From: Betaproteobacteria bacterium | Lineage (GTDB): Bacteria > Pseudomonadota > Gammaproteobacteria > Burkholderiales > Rhodocyclaceae | Direction: 5' to 3' | DNA length: 64,000 bases | NCBI GenBank assembly: GCA_020621865.1 | Contig: JAHRYW010000007.1 | Span: 62,001 to 126,000 of the forward strand | Shown: positions 35,630 through 46,476 of the stretch, in pieces | Layout of the letters: each line of letters starts with the position of its first letter | Position numbering within the stretch: position 1 is the stretch's first letter | Program-made: the position numbers and the translations under genes | The notes under the pieces: generated by a model | The model's input: only the letters and a program-made list of their open reading frames with translations | What the model was told of the DNA's origin: nothing | Database searches by the model: none

Positions 35630-36787
35630 ATGGATACCGTCCACTACCACCCCGAAGTCAGGTCCGTCCTGGTCATTGATGACACGCCGTTCAATCTGAC
35701 GCTGATGTCTGCCGTGCTCAGCAAGCACTACAACGTCCAGACCGCCTCGTCCGGCCAGCAGGCGCTGGACATGCTGCAGTCCTCCCCGTTGCCGGACCTG
35801 ATCCTGCTCGACATCATGATGCCGGCGATGGACGGCTACGAAGTCTGTCGGCGCCTGAAGGCCGACCCCGCCACGGCGAGCATCCCGGTCATCTTCCTGA
35901 CCGCCAACGTGGCGAGCGACGACGAGGAAAAAGGCTTCGAACTGGGCGCGGTCGATTACATCACCAAGCCGATCAAGCAACGCGTCGTGCTCGCCCGGAT
36001 CCGGACGCACCTGCAGTTGAAGGCGGCGGCCGATTTTCTGGAGGACAAGGCCGCCTTCCTGGAAAACGAGGTTTCCCGCCGCGCCCGCGAAATCGAGGCG
36101 ATCCAGGACGTCACCATCCTGGCCATGGCCTCGCTGGCCGAGACCCGCGACAACGAAACCGGCAACCACATTCGCCGCACGCAGTTCTACGTTCGCGCGC
36201 TGGCCGAGCGGCTGCGGAGCCATCCGCGCTTTTCCGGTTTTCTCAACGATCACACGATCAAGCTGCTGTTCAAGTCGGTGCCGCTGCACGACATCGGCAA
36301 GGTCGGCATCCCCGACCGCATCCTGCTCAAGCCGTGCAAGTTCACACCGGACGAGTTCGAGATCATGAAGACGCACACGACACTGGGCCGGGATGCGATC
36401 ATCACCGCCGAGCGCCGTCTCGGCATCGAAGTTGAATTCCTCACCTATGCCAAGGAAGTCGCCTACAGCCACCAGGAAAAATGGGACGGCAGCGGCTATC
36501 CGGAAGGCCTGGCCGGCGACGCCATCCCGATCTCGGCGCGCATCATGGCCGTCGCCGATGTCTACGACGCCCTGATCAGCCGCCGTCCGTACAAGGAACC
36601 CTGGTCCCACGACAAGGCGGTCAAACTGATCGCCGACAATCGGGGCACGCACTTCGACCCGGACATCGCCGATGCCTTCATCGCGCTGCAGGACGAATTC
36701 TTCGCGATCAGCCAGCGCTACGCCGATACCGATGCCGACATCGAGGAAAAGCGCCGTCAGATTGAGCAGCTCCAGGCCGGCAGCTAG
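35630..36787 (+). CDS. Response regulator with HD-GYP c-di-GMP phosphodiesterase domain
   Basis: In the 385-residue protein the receiver domain (residues 10-130) has phospho-acceptor Asp in LILLDIMMPAMDGYE and Lys in ITKPIKQ. A coiled linker leads to an HD-GYP domain with HDIGKVGIPD and HQEKWDGSGYPEGL, all catalytic residues present. Such RpfG-type proteins degrade c-di-GMP when phosphorylated. The ATG at 35630 is preferred over a TTG at 35603. A PhnD-like binding protein and a hybrid kinase follow on the same strand, suggesting one signalling unit. Confidence 0.93.
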   Translation: MDTVHYHPEVRSVLVIDDTPFNLTLMSAVLSKHYNVQTASSGQQALDMLQSSPLPDLILLDIMMPAMDGYEVCRRLKADPATASIPVIFLTANVASDDEEKGFELGAVDYITKPIKQRVVLARIRTHLQLKAAADFLEDKAAFLENEVSRRAREIEAIQDVTILAMASLAETRDNETGNHIRRTQFYVRALAERLRSHPRFSGFLNDHTIKLLFKSVPLHDIGKVGIPDRILLKPCKFTPDEFEIMKTHTTLGRDAIITAERRLGIEVEFLTYAKEVAYSHQEKWDGSGYPEGLAGDAIPISARIMAVADVYDALISRRPYKEPWSHDKAVKLIADNRGTHFDPDIADAFIALQDEFFAISQRYADTDADIEEKRRQIEQLQAGS

Positions 36788-36875
36788 CTGGCGGCGAATT
36801 TACCGCTCGCCAGAAACGCTATAAAATCTACAAAAATTCCAGAAATTACAGCAATTGCTGATGGAGGCTGTATCG

Positions 36876-37712
36876 ATGTCACGCTTTCTCCTTGCCTGCC
36901 TGGCCGCCTTCCTGACTTCCGCCGCCGTCGCCGAAGAAGCCCCGACCTATCGCTTTTCGCCGGTCAACCAGTGGGACATCAACAAGACGGCCGCCTACTG
37001 GAACCCGATCATCAACTACGTTTCGGAAAAGAGCGGCGTCAAGCTGCAACTGAAGATCGGCCGAACTTCGGCCGACACGACCAGCTACGTGCTGGCCCAG
37101 GAAGTCGAGTTCGTGTTCAGCAACCACCTGTTCAGCCCGGAGCGCGAAAAACTGGGCTGGAAGGTTTTCGGCCGCCGCCAGATGCCGCCATTGCACGCCC
37201 AGATTGCCGTACCGGCCGACTCGCCGATCACCAAGCTGGAGCAGTTGAAGGACCAGGAAATGGCCTTCGCCGGACCGGAGGCTTTCATCGGCTACAAGGT
37301 GCCCTACGCCCACTTGCTGGCCAAGGGCATCGACGTCAAGGTCGTCTTCGGCGGCAACCAGAACGCCGCCTTTGCCCAGATGTTCGCCGGCAAGGTCAAG
37401 GCCGTCGGCAGCAACTCGCAGCTGATCGAAGGCTACGAAAAGCGCGAGAACAAGGCTTTCCGCGTGCTCTGGTCATCCGACGGCTACCACGACCTGGCCC
37501 TGATGGCCTCGAGCAAGGTACCGGAGAAGGATCTCAAGGCCGTCGCCGCCGCTTTCCACGGCATGCACCTTGATCCGAAGGGCAAGGACATCCTGCACCA
37601 GGCCTCGGCGGCGGTCGGCGTCAGCGACGATGCCTATTTCATTCCGGCCAGCACTAGCGACTACGCCAGCTACCGGAAGTTCTACCAGAGCGCCCCGGCC
37701 ACCTTGCGCTAA
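36876..37712 (+). CDS. PhnD-like periplasmic phosphate/phosphonate-type binding protein, probable sensor partner
   Basis: This 278-residue protein of the PhnD/SsuA/transferrin group has a cleavable signal (SRFLLACLAAFLTSAAVAEE). The body shows YRFSPVNQWDINKTAAYWNP, FSNHLF and GPEAFIGYKVPYAHLL, as in PhnD-type binding proteins. No transporter genes are adjacent; a hybrid histidine kinase starts 6 bp later, so the protein probably feeds ligand information to the kinase rather than to a permease. GGAGGCTGTATCG precedes the ATG at 36876. The ligand is unknown. Confidence 0.82.
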   Translation: MSRFLLACLAAFLTSAAVAEEAPTYRFSPVNQWDINKTAAYWNPIINYVSEKSGVKLQLKIGRTSADTTSYVLAQEVEFVFSNHLFSPEREKLGWKVFGRRQMPPLHAQIAVPADSPITKLEQLKDQEMAFAGPEAFIGYKVPYAHLLAKGIDVKVVFGGNQNAAFAQMFAGKVKAVGSNSQLIEGYEKRENKAFRVLWSSDGYHDLALMASSKVPEKDLKAVAAAFHGMHLDPKGKDILHQASAAVGVSDDAYFIPASTSDYASYRKFYQSAPATLR

Positions 37713-37718
37713 AGCGCC

Positions 37719-39762
<2,044 letters not shown>

Positions 39763-39764
<2 letters not shown>

Positions 39765-39796
39765 TTTTGGCCATTTTTTCCGGCCGACCGTAGCAG
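39763..39796 (-). repeat. Dispersed uptake-signal-like motif, copy 8
   Basis: GATTTTGGCCATTTTTTCCG then GCCGACCGTAGCA is a consensus copy. It fills the gap between two convergent genes and starts within the kinase stop codon. Confidence 0.8.
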
Positions 39797-41632
39797 TCAG
39801 TTCAGGCGAGGCGGCGCGACGGACGGTTCGCCGTAGCCGCCGACCCGCCGGCGCTCGACGAACAGACTGCCGCTCAGCGGATCATTGACGGCGTCCTTGG
39901 CCCTTTTCTTGGCCTGCTTCTTGGCCGCCGAGGCAGCGGCAGCGACTTCGCGGTGCGACTCGCAATCGCCCGGCGCTATGCGCACGACGCCGATGGAGAG
40001 GGTCGGCAAGGCCTGGAAATTCAGTTCGCCGCGCCGGTTCTCGGCCATGTAGCCGCCGCGCAGTCTTTCCTCGACGCCGAGCAGGCCGGCCACCGCTTCG
40101 GCGAAGGTGCTGATCAGCTGCCAGCAGCGCATTTCCCAGTCGGCGCTGCGGAAGACCACGAAGAAATCGTCGCCGCCGATATGGCCGACGAAATCGAGCT
40201 GCTCGTCGGTCGCCTCGCAAACCAGGCGGGCCAGCATCTGGATCACGTCGTCGCCGCGCCGGTAGCCGAAGCAATCGTTGTAGGGCTTGAAATTGTCGAT
40301 GTCGATGTAGGCGGCGACGAAGCTGACGCCGGTTGCCAGCATGCGGTCGACGTGTTCGTTGATCGGCACGTTGCCCGGCAGCTGGGTCAGCGGATTGGCG
40401 TAGCGGGCGGCGCTGATCTGCATTTCGGTGATCGTCGCCATCAGGTCGTGGCTGCTGCCGACGCCGAGGTAGCGGCCCTCGGCGGTGACGACGAAGCCGT
40501 CGAACAGGTAATGCTTGGGGGCCATCGACAGCATCATCGCCAGCTCCTGGATGGTGGCGTGCTGGTCGACGATCAGCGGCGCGTGGTCCATGAACAGTTC
40601 GCAGCTCTTGCGGCCGAACAATTCCCGGCGAAAGGGCCGGGCGAAGCGGTCGATCATGCTGTGCCGGTTGATCATGCCGACCGGCTGGGTGCCCTGCACC
40701 ACCGGCAGCACGTCGAGACCGGGGTCGCTCTCGAAGCGGTCGATCACCGTCGCGTTGGTGGCGCTCATCGGCACCGGCTCGATCGGCCGGGCCAGCGTGC
40801 GCGCCGTCGGCAGCTTGCCCGGCCCGCCGGTCAGCGGCGACAGCGACAGCGATTGCTGGTCGAGCGCGTTCAGCGTCTGGGCCGGCAGCTTGCGGATCGG
40901 ATGGCTGTGCGGACGGGCGATAAAGAAGCCCTGGCCACAGGCGATGCCCATGTCGCGCAGGCAGACGAAATCCTCCTGGCGCTCGATGCCTTCGGCGACC
41001 AGCGAGGCGTTGCAGATTTCCGCCAGATCCTGCATGGCGCGGACGAAATGGAACTTGATCCGGTCGTCGGCGATGCCGCCGACGAAATGCTTGTCGATCT
41101 TGACGAACTCCGGGCGCAGTTCGGACCACATGCGCAGGTTGGCAAAGCCCTCGCCAAGGTCGTCGATGGCGATCTGGAAGCCACGCCCGCGATAATGCAG
41201 CAGCGCTTCGTGGATACCCGGCATGTCGGTGATCTGCTGGTTCTCGGTCAGTTCGAGCACGATGCGGTTGGGGGCGATGCCCAGTTCGCTGAGCAGGTCG
41301 CGGGTATGGCCGTTCATCAGCCGCGGATCGAGCAGGCAGCTCGGGGTGACGTTGAGGAACAGCCGGCCGGCCAGGCGCTGGGCGGCAAAGGCCCGCAGGC
41401 TGGCCTCGCGGCAGGCGTGCTCCAGGTCGAGCGACAGGCCGCTGCGGGCCGCTGCGGCAAAGAGCTGATCCGGCCGCTGCAGCGAACTGCCCTCCGGACC
41501 GCGGATCAAGGCCTCGTAACCGAGGATGGCGCGCAGGCGAAAGTCGATGATGGGCTGAAAAACGGGACACAGCAGCCTTTCCGCCATGACCCAGCGCAAC
41601 TCGTCGGCCTCATCGTCGATCATAACTATCAT
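39797..41632 (-). CDS. EAL-CBS-GGDEF c-di-GMP signalling protein
   Basis: In this 611-residue soluble protein an N-terminal EAL domain (about 15-250) keeps the catalytic residues (GYEALIRG, ELTEN, IDDLGEG, KIDKHFV, AEGIE). A CBS pair (about 310-420, DRFESDPGLDVLPVV) follows. The C-terminal GGDEF-type domain has GHIGGDDFFVVF, that is GGDDF. It is probably a phosphodiesterase whose activity answers to a nucleotide bound by the CBS or GGDEF parts. AAGGAGCAAG precedes the ATG. The gene is convergent with the hybrid kinase. Confidence 0.9.
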   Translation of the reverse strand: MIVMIDDEADELRWVMAERLLCPVFQPIIDFRLRAILGYEALIRGPEGSSLQRPDQLFAAAARSGLSLDLEHACREASLRAFAAQRLAGRLFLNVTPSCLLDPRLMNGHTRDLLSELGIAPNRIVLELTENQQITDMPGIHEALLHYRGRGFQIAIDDLGEGFANLRMWSELRPEFVKIDKHFVGGIADDRIKFHFVRAMQDLAEICNASLVAEGIERQEDFVCLRDMGIACGQGFFIARPHSHPIRKLPAQTLNALDQQSLSLSPLTGGPGKLPTARTLARPIEPVPMSATNATVIDRFESDPGLDVLPVVQGTQPVGMINRHSMIDRFARPFRRELFGRKSCELFMDHAPLIVDQHATIQELAMMLSMAPKHYLFDGFVVTAEGRYLGVGSSHDLMATITEMQISAARYANPLTQLPGNVPINEHVDRMLATGVSFVAAYIDIDNFKPYNDCFGYRRGDDVIQMLARLVCEATDEQLDFVGHIGGDDFFVVFRSADWEMRCWQLISTFAEAVAGLLGVEERLRGGYMAENRRGELNFQALPTLSIGVVRIAPGDCESHREVAAAASAAKKQAKKRAKDAVNDPLSGSLFVERRRVGGYGEPSVAPPRLN

Positions 41633-41774
41633 CTTGCTCCTTCCGAAATAACTGAACAGTCAGTTTAGGAAGCCGATGTTTCATCGCCATGACACCGCAG
41701 CCCGCAACAGCCGGTCATCTTCCCGAAATATCGCCAAAGCATAGTGGCCACACCGTCGTTAGCCGGAGCCTGCC

Positions 41775-42011
41775 ATGACCGACACCCAGTTCTGCTACTG
41801 CTGCCGCGTGCATCACCCCAAGGATCAGATGCGGCTCTTTGCCACCCGCCATGGCGAGCGCTGGCGCTGCCTGCGCAGCATCGAAGCCGCCTTCGGCCAG
41901 CGCGGCGAACGCGACGCCTTCGGGCGCCGGCAGACCGCGATCAATCGCGCCGCCGCCCAGCGCGCCGCCGAACATGCCCGGCATGCCGACCGGGCGCTGC
42001 TGGGCGGCTGA
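41775..42011 (+). CDS. Small Cys-rich protein, putative zinc-binding
   Basis: The 78 residues begin MTDTQFCYCCRVHHPKDQM. The closely spaced Cys/His set and a later Cys (WRCLRSIE) suggest a small zinc site, as in zinc-ribbon-like proteins. The rest is Arg/Ala-rich helix. It is followed 6 bp later by a GNAT gene, so the two are probably co-expressed. Its function is unknown. Confidence 0.6.
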   Translation: MTDTQFCYCCRVHHPKDQMRLFATRHGERWRCLRSIEAAFGQRGERDAFGRRQTAINRAAAQRAAEHARHADRALLGG

Positions 42012-42017
42012 CCGGCG

Positions 42018-42464
42018 ATGGACTGGCGCATCGACACGCTGGATGCGAGCTGCGCCACCCTGGTCGATCGCTGCGTGGCGCTGGTTTTCAATGCCTTCGC
42101 CGACCCCGAGCGCTACAGCCGCGAACGCCTGCACCGGGAAATAGGCGCCGCCGATCCGCTTTTCTACCGCCAGTTCTTCGTCGCCCAGCAGGCCGGCGAA
42201 GTGATCGCCGTCGGCGGGGTCAAGGCGGCCGACTGGGCGACCAGAACGCACCTGCTCTATCTCTCGGCGGTCGCCCCCGAGCACCGCGGCCAGGGCATCG
42301 GCCGGGCACTGATCAAGGCGCGGGTGGACTGGATCGAACAGAGCTTCGAATCCGGCCGCATCCTGGTTTCATCGGCCAGGACGCGGCGCTTTCGCGACCT
42401 CGGCTTCCGCGCCGTGCGCAACAGCGCGGTTGGCGGCCGGCATCTGCTGATGCGCCGCTTTTAG
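42018..42464 (+). CDS. GNAT family N-acetyltransferase
   Basis: The 148 residues carry the acetyl-CoA-binding motif LSAVAPEHRGQGIGRALIKA and the C-terminal GNAT strand (RFRDLGFRAVRNSAVGG). The substrate cannot be told from sequence. It is paired with the small Cys-rich protein upstream and convergent with the chemoreceptor gene, with a motif copy between them. Confidence 0.87.
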   Translation: MDWRIDTLDASCATLVDRCVALVFNAFADPERYSRERLHREIGAADPLFYRQFFVAQQAGEVIAVGGVKAADWATRTHLLYLSAVAPEHRGQGIGRALIKARVDWIEQSFESGRILVSSARTRRFRDLGFRAVRNSAVGGRHLLMRRF

Positions 42465-42466
42465 CC

Positions 42467-42508
42467 GATTTCAAAAACGGGCATTTTTTCCGGCTTACCG
42501 TAGCATTT
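42467..42508 (-). repeat. Dispersed motif, copy 9, supplying the stop codon of the chemoreceptor gene
   Basis: GATTTCAAAAACGGGCATTT then TTTCCGGCTTACCGTAGCAT. Read on the minus strand, ATGCTACGGTAA gives Met-Leu-Arg-stop, the end of the chemoreceptor. The stop exists because the core has TAA where the consensus has TCG. Confidence 0.78.
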
Positions 42509-44525
42509 GGCCGGCCGAGCCGTCAGCCAGCCTGAACTTGCCGATGGCCTGGCGCAGATCGCCGGACAGCCCTTCCAGCAGGCGCGCCGATTCGGCCGCG
42601 CCGGTCAGCGCCTGGCCATTGGCCAGCGACAGTTCGGCAATGCCGGCGACCAGCGACTCGATACGCTTGGCCTCGTCACGGTGCGTCGCCAGCGCGGCGT
42701 TGATCCGCTGGCTTGCCGCCTCGACCAGGCAGGCCTGGTCGCGCACCCGGCCCATCGCCGCCGCCGCTTCGCCAGCCTGGGTATTGCTGGTCTCGACATG
42801 GCTGGCCGCGGTGCGCACCGCGTAGGACGTTTCGCCGGCGATGCCCTGCATGGCAGCGATCATCTGGCCGATCTCCTTGGTGCTCTGCGCCGTCCGCTCG
42901 GCCAGCTTGCGCACCTCGTCGGCCACCACGGCGAAGCCGCGGCCGCTCTCGCCGGCCCGCGCCGCCTCGATCGCGGCATTGAGCGCCAGCAGGTTGGTCT
43001 GCTCGGCAATGCCGGCAATCACCGCGACCACGCTCGATACCTGGCGCGTTTCCGACTCCATGCGCTCCAGGCAGCCGGTGGCCTGGATGATGTCGGCGTT
43101 CATCTGCTCCAGCACGTCCTTGGCCAGGCTGACCGACGCCAGGCCCGAGGTGGCCAGCTCGTCCGAGCTGCGCGCCACGGCGTCGCTCTCACCGGCTGCC
43201 CGGGCGATTTCGTCCACCTGCCGGCCGGCTGCCTCGACCGCGCTGACCACCCGCAGCGTGTCGCCTTCCTGCTGGCGCGCCCGCTCGGCCGACGCGGTCG
43301 CCGCCTGGGCAAAGGACAGCGAACCGGTGGTCAGCGCATGGGCGCTGCTGGCGATATCGGCGATCAGGCTGCGCAGGCCGTCGCGCACCGCGCGCAGCGA
43401 CTCGGCGATGCGCTGCAATTCGTCCTGCCCGGACAACTGGATCGATACCGACAGGTCGCCGGTGGCCAGCCGGCTCGCACCACGCGCCAGTTGATCGATG
43501 CTTGACGCCAGACGGGCGTAGGCCAGATACAGCCCGCAACTGGAAATCAGCAAGCCGCCGACGACCAACAGCAAAGTGGTGACCAGACGGCCGCGCTCGG
43601 CGGCCAGCACCTCCTCCAGCCCGGCCAGCATCAGCCGCTCGCTGCGGCCGATCAGCTCATCGACCTGGGCCAGCGGCCGGGCGATCCCCTGCGCCAGTTC
43701 GGCGCTTGAATACACCGTGCTGCTCAAGGCCAGACCGTAGGCCAGGGTCTGCGTCAGCTCGAACTCTCCGGCCAGCGCGGCAAGCTGCTCGTGCAAGGCC
43801 GCCAGCTCCCCGCCGCCACCCCCGTAGGGCGCCAGTTCGCGCTGCGCGCCACTCAGCGCATGCGTGGCCACGGCAATCGACGCCGACAGCTCGGGGCGCA
43901 GCTTGTCGGCGACCATGCCCTCCTGCGCCGCCAGCCCGGCCAGCACCGCCAGGCGGGCCAGCGATTCGCGCAGCAAGGGCAAATCCTTCAGCCAGATCGC
44001 CGCCACCGCCTGCTGGCGCTCGTCGCCCTGGGCCCGGCCGCTGCCCAGACGGTCGCTGACCTGCGACTGCAGGCGCTCGACCTGCTGGCCGAAACTGGCG
44101 AACAACTGCATCCGCTTGCGGCCGGCCGCCTCTTCGGGTGAAACCGCCAGCAAGGTGCGCAATTCATCGTCCAGGCCGTCCAATGCTACGACCATAGAAT
44201 CAACGGCTGGCCCCAGGGTCGGCCGAATATTTTGGCCAATTTCCGAATTACCGGCGCCGGCCAGGAAGACGCTGCCGCGCCGGTGCTGCAGTTCGCCGAT
44301 CAAGTCCCGGGTCGCGGCGGTCTGGCGAATCGCCGCCAGCGCTTCGGCCGCCCCCTGCATGCTGTCCCAGCGCGACAGCAGATACGGCACCGAGACGGCG
44401 AGAAAGGCGGCCGCGAAGACGCCGCCGATGAGCACGAACAAGCCCCGAAAACCAAGCCGGCCAAACCAATAACCCGTTTGAAACTTAAGCACGCAACCAC
44501 CCGATATGGCGAAGAAGAAGGCCAT
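42495..44525 (-). CDS. Methyl-accepting chemotaxis protein
   Basis: The 676-residue chemoreceptor has a membrane helix at about 24-48. A long helical periplasmic domain ([16 protein letters not shown] near its start resembles nitrate-sensing NIT bundles) leads to a second helix near 315-335. HAMP ([20 protein letters not shown]) and a signalling hairpin ([20 protein letters not shown] and [16 protein letters not shown]) follow. The last three residues and the stop come from one copy of the dispersed motif, and a split copy lies in the periplasmic domain. The exact start is uncertain; a GTG at 44490 is possible. Confidence 0.92.
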   Translation of the reverse strand: MAFFFAISGGCVLKFQTGYWFGRLGFRGLFVLIGGVFAAAFLAVSVPYLLSRWDSMQGAAEALAAIRQTAATRDLIGELQHRRGSVFLAGAGNSEIGQNIRPTLGPAVDSMVVALDGLDDELRTLLAVSPEEAAGRKRMQLFASFGQQVERLQSQVSDRLGSGRAQGDERQQAVAAIWLKDLPLLRESLARLAVLAGLAAQEGMVADKLRPELSASIAVATHALSGAQRELAPYGGGGGELAALHEQLAALAGEFELTQTLAYGLALSSTVYSSAELAQGIARPLAQVDELIGRSERLMLAGLEEVLAAERGRLVTTLLLVVGGLLISSCGLYLAYARLASSIDQLARGASRLATGDLSVSIQLSGQDELQRIAESLRAVRDGLRSLIADIASSAHALTTGSLSFAQAATASAERARQQEGDTLRVVSAVEAAGRQVDEIARAAGESDAVARSSDELATSGLASVSLAKDVLEQMNADIIQATGCLERMESETRQVSSVVAVIAGIAEQTNLLALNAAIEAARAGESGRGFAVVADEVRKLAERTAQSTKEIGQMIAAMQGIAGETSYAVRTAASHVETSNTQAGEAAAAMGRVRDQACLVEAASQRINAALATHRDEAKRIESLVAGIAELSLANGQALTGAAESARLLEGLSGDLRQAIGKFRLADGSAGQMLR
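44182..44250 (+). repeat. Dispersed motif, split copy inside the chemoreceptor gene
   Basis: AATGCTACG (44182-44190) and GGTCGGCCGAATATTTTGGC with CAATTTCCGAATT (44217-44249) are separated by about 26 bp. On the coding strand the right half gives Ile-Gly-Gln-Asn-Ile-Arg-Pro, almost the same peptide as the split copy in the glycosyltransferase gene. Confidence 0.5.
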
Positions 44526-44633
44526 CAGGCTATGTCGGGACTGTTAAGGGGTCGTGACAGCGGCAAACTTCCGGTCACGTCCATGCAATATTGGCTGGCG
44601 ATAGTGAGGCCATTCGCCTCACCGGAGTCTCAG

Positions 44634-44804
44634 ATGAACAACCAGAATCGTAGCGATATCGCCGCCTTCCCCGAACTGTTCGCCGGCATGGAGCAATTCA
44701 TCGCGGAACAGGCAGCCGGCTTCAAGCGGACCAGCGTCATCCTGGCCATCATTGCGCTGCCCGGCGGCATGCTGCTCGCCTGGCTGCTGAATCGGGCGGC
44801 CTGA
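44634..44804 (+). CDS. Small single-pass membrane protein
   Basis: This 56-residue protein has a polar N-terminus, the amphipathic stretch FPELFAGMEQFIAEQAAGF, and one membrane helix (SVILAIIALPGGMLLAWLL) near the C-terminus. ACCGGAGTCTCAG provides a ribosome site, and an intrinsic terminator follows directly, which supports a real gene. It is divergent from the chemoreceptor. Its function is unknown. Confidence 0.6.
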   Translation: MNNQNRSDIAAFPELFAGMEQFIAEQAAGFKRTSVILAIIALPGGMLLAWLLNRAA

Positions 44805-44810
44805 AAAAAC

Positions 44811-44834
44811 AAAACCCCGCCGCAGCGGGGTTTC
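44811..44834. terminator. Intrinsic terminator between the small membrane protein and yggX
   Basis: AAACCCCGC and GCGGGGTTT pair around CGCA. The run of A on the left and T on the right lets it serve both convergent genes. Confidence 0.85.
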
Positions 44835-44851
44835 GTCGGGGTGAAGCCTGA

Positions 44852-45124
44852 TCAGGCCTTGGGCGGCACGTAGCCCTGGATCTGGTCGGCGCCATCGCCG
44901 AAGAAATGCTTTTCCAGCTGTTCGGCCAGGTACTTGCGATGCTTGGCATCGACCAGGTTCAGGCGATTTTCGTTGATGATCATCGTCTGCACCTTGATCC
45001 ACTGCTGCCAGGCTTCCTTCGAGACATTTTCAAAAATCCGCTGGCCGAGGGCGCCCGGGTAGGGCGGCAGATCGAGACCTTCAGCCTCGCGGCCGAGTTT
45101 GATGCAATTGACGGTACGTGCCAT
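44852..45124 (-). CDS. Probable Fe(2+)-trafficking protein YggX
   Basis: The 90-residue protein of the YggX family is linked to iron-sulfur cluster protection under oxidative stress. It shows [20 protein letters not shown] with the conserved Cys7 and [19 protein letters not shown]. The open frame extends upstream, but the ATG at 45124 fits the family. It lies 32 bp after argA on the same strand. Confidence 0.95.
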   Translation of the reverse strand: MARTVNCIKLGREAEGLDLPPYPGALGQRIFENVSKEAWQQWIKVQTMIINENRLNLVDAKHRKYLAEQLEKHFFGDGADQIQGYVPPKA

Positions 45125-45156
45125 GTGAAACTCCGTAAAAAATGGGCTTGGCGAAA

Positions 45157-46476
45157 TTATAAGGTTTTGAACAGCACCTTGGAGCGGCGCTGGTAGTTGT
45201 ACATGTCGCGCTTGTTGGCCGGCAGGTCGTCGACCGACCCGAGCTTGAAGCCGCGCTCGACGAACCAGTGCTCGGTCCGCGTGGTCAGCACGAACAGGCG
45301 CTTGATGCCCAGCTTGCGGGCGCGCTGCTCGATGCGCACCATCAGCTGCTCGCCGTAGCCCCACTCGCGATGCTCGGCGCTGACCGCCAGGCAGGCCAGC
45401 TCGGCCTCCTCGTCGGAATGCATGTAGAGCGCGGCGCAGCCGACGATGATGCCGTCGTGCAGCATGATCGAGAAGCGGTCGATTTCGCGTTCGAGCAGTT
45501 CGCGCGGCCGGTGCACCAGAATGCCTTCCTGCTCCATCGGCTCGATCAGGGCGATCAGCGCTGCGATGTCGTCCGGCTTGGCCTCGCGGATGTTTTCCAG
45601 CGATTCGCGAGTGACCACGGTACCGACACCGTCGTGCGTAAATAGCTCGCGCAGCAGCGCGCCGTCCTGCTCGAAGCCAATCAGGTGCACCCGACCGACG
45701 CCGGTCCGGCTGGCCCGCACGGCGCAGGGCAGGTAGCGCTTGATGTCAGCCGACAGCCAGTCGGCATCACGCAGCAGTTGCGAGGCCTCGTCGGCGGTCA
45801 TCGCGTCTAGCAGCTCGCCGCCGTTGTCGGTGACGCCGGTGCTGTCGGTCAGGTACACCAGCTTGTCGGCCTTGATGGCCACCGCCACCGCCTCGGCCGC
45901 CTCTTCCATCTGCAGGTTGAAGATTTCGCCGGTCGGCGACGGCCCCTCGCAGTTGAGCAGCACGATGTTGCCCAGGCCAAGCTGGGCATTGATCCCCTCG
46001 GCGTCGACCTTGCGCACCTTGCCGGCGTAATGCATGTCGATGCCGTCAAGCACGCCGATCGGCTGGCCGGTGATGAAATTGCCGCCGATCACGCGGATCC
46101 GGCTGTTGGCCATCGGCGTGTTGGGCAAGCCCTGCGACAGCATCGCCTCGATTTCCAGGTAGACGCTGCCGACCGCGTCGAGCACGCAGTCGAGCGCCGC
46201 CGCATCGGTCACCCGGTAGCCGCGGTGGTATTTCGATTCCAGGCTCTTTTCGCGCAGTTCTTCCTCGATCTGCGGCCGGGCGCCATGCACCAGCACCAGC
46301 CGGATGCCCAGGCTGACCAGCAGGTTGACGTCATAGGCCAGCGTCTTGGCGAACTCGCTCATCACCGCCTTGCCGCCGAAGGCGATGACGAAGGTCCGGC
46401 CGCGGAAGGCGTTGATGTAGGGCGTCACCGCCCGGAACCAGGAGACGAAATGCTCGTCGTAAGGGGTATCGCTCAT
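45157..46476 (-). CDS. argA: N-acetylglutamate synthase ArgA
   Basis: ArgA makes N-acetylglutamate from glutamate and acetyl-CoA, the first step of arginine synthesis. In its 439 residues an N-terminal amino-acid-kinase-like domain ([20 protein letters not shown]) serves arginine feedback. A C-terminal GNAT domain ([20 protein letters not shown]) is catalytic. The start at 46476 overlaps the stop of the phosphotransferase gene (ATGA); the longer frame is rejected. Confidence 0.95.
   Translation of the reverse strand: MSDTPYDEHFVSWFRAVTPYINAFRGRTFVIAFGGKAVMSEFAKTLAYDVNLLVSLGIRLVLVHGARPQIEEELREKSLESKYHRGYRVTDAAALDCVLDAVGSVYLEIEAMLSQGLPNTPMANSRIRVIGGNFITGQPIGVLDGIDMHYAGKVRKVDAEGINAQLGLGNIVLLNCEGPSPTGEIFNLQMEEAAEAVAVAIKADKLVYLTDSTGVTDNGGELLDAMTADEASQLLRDADWLSADIKRYLPCAVRASRTGVGRVHLIGFEQDGALLRELFTHDGVGTVVTRESLENIREAKPDDIAALIALIEPMEQEGILVHRPRELLEREIDRFSIMLHDGIIVGCAALYMHSDEEAELACLAVSAEHREWGYGEQLMVRIEQRARKLGIKRLFVLTTRTEHWFVERGFKLGSVDDLPANKRDMYNYQRRSKVLFKTL

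Noticed and set aside
36781-36806. CTGGCG..CGCCAG hairpin after the HD-GYP gene as a terminator
   Set aside because: The loop is long and no T run follows.
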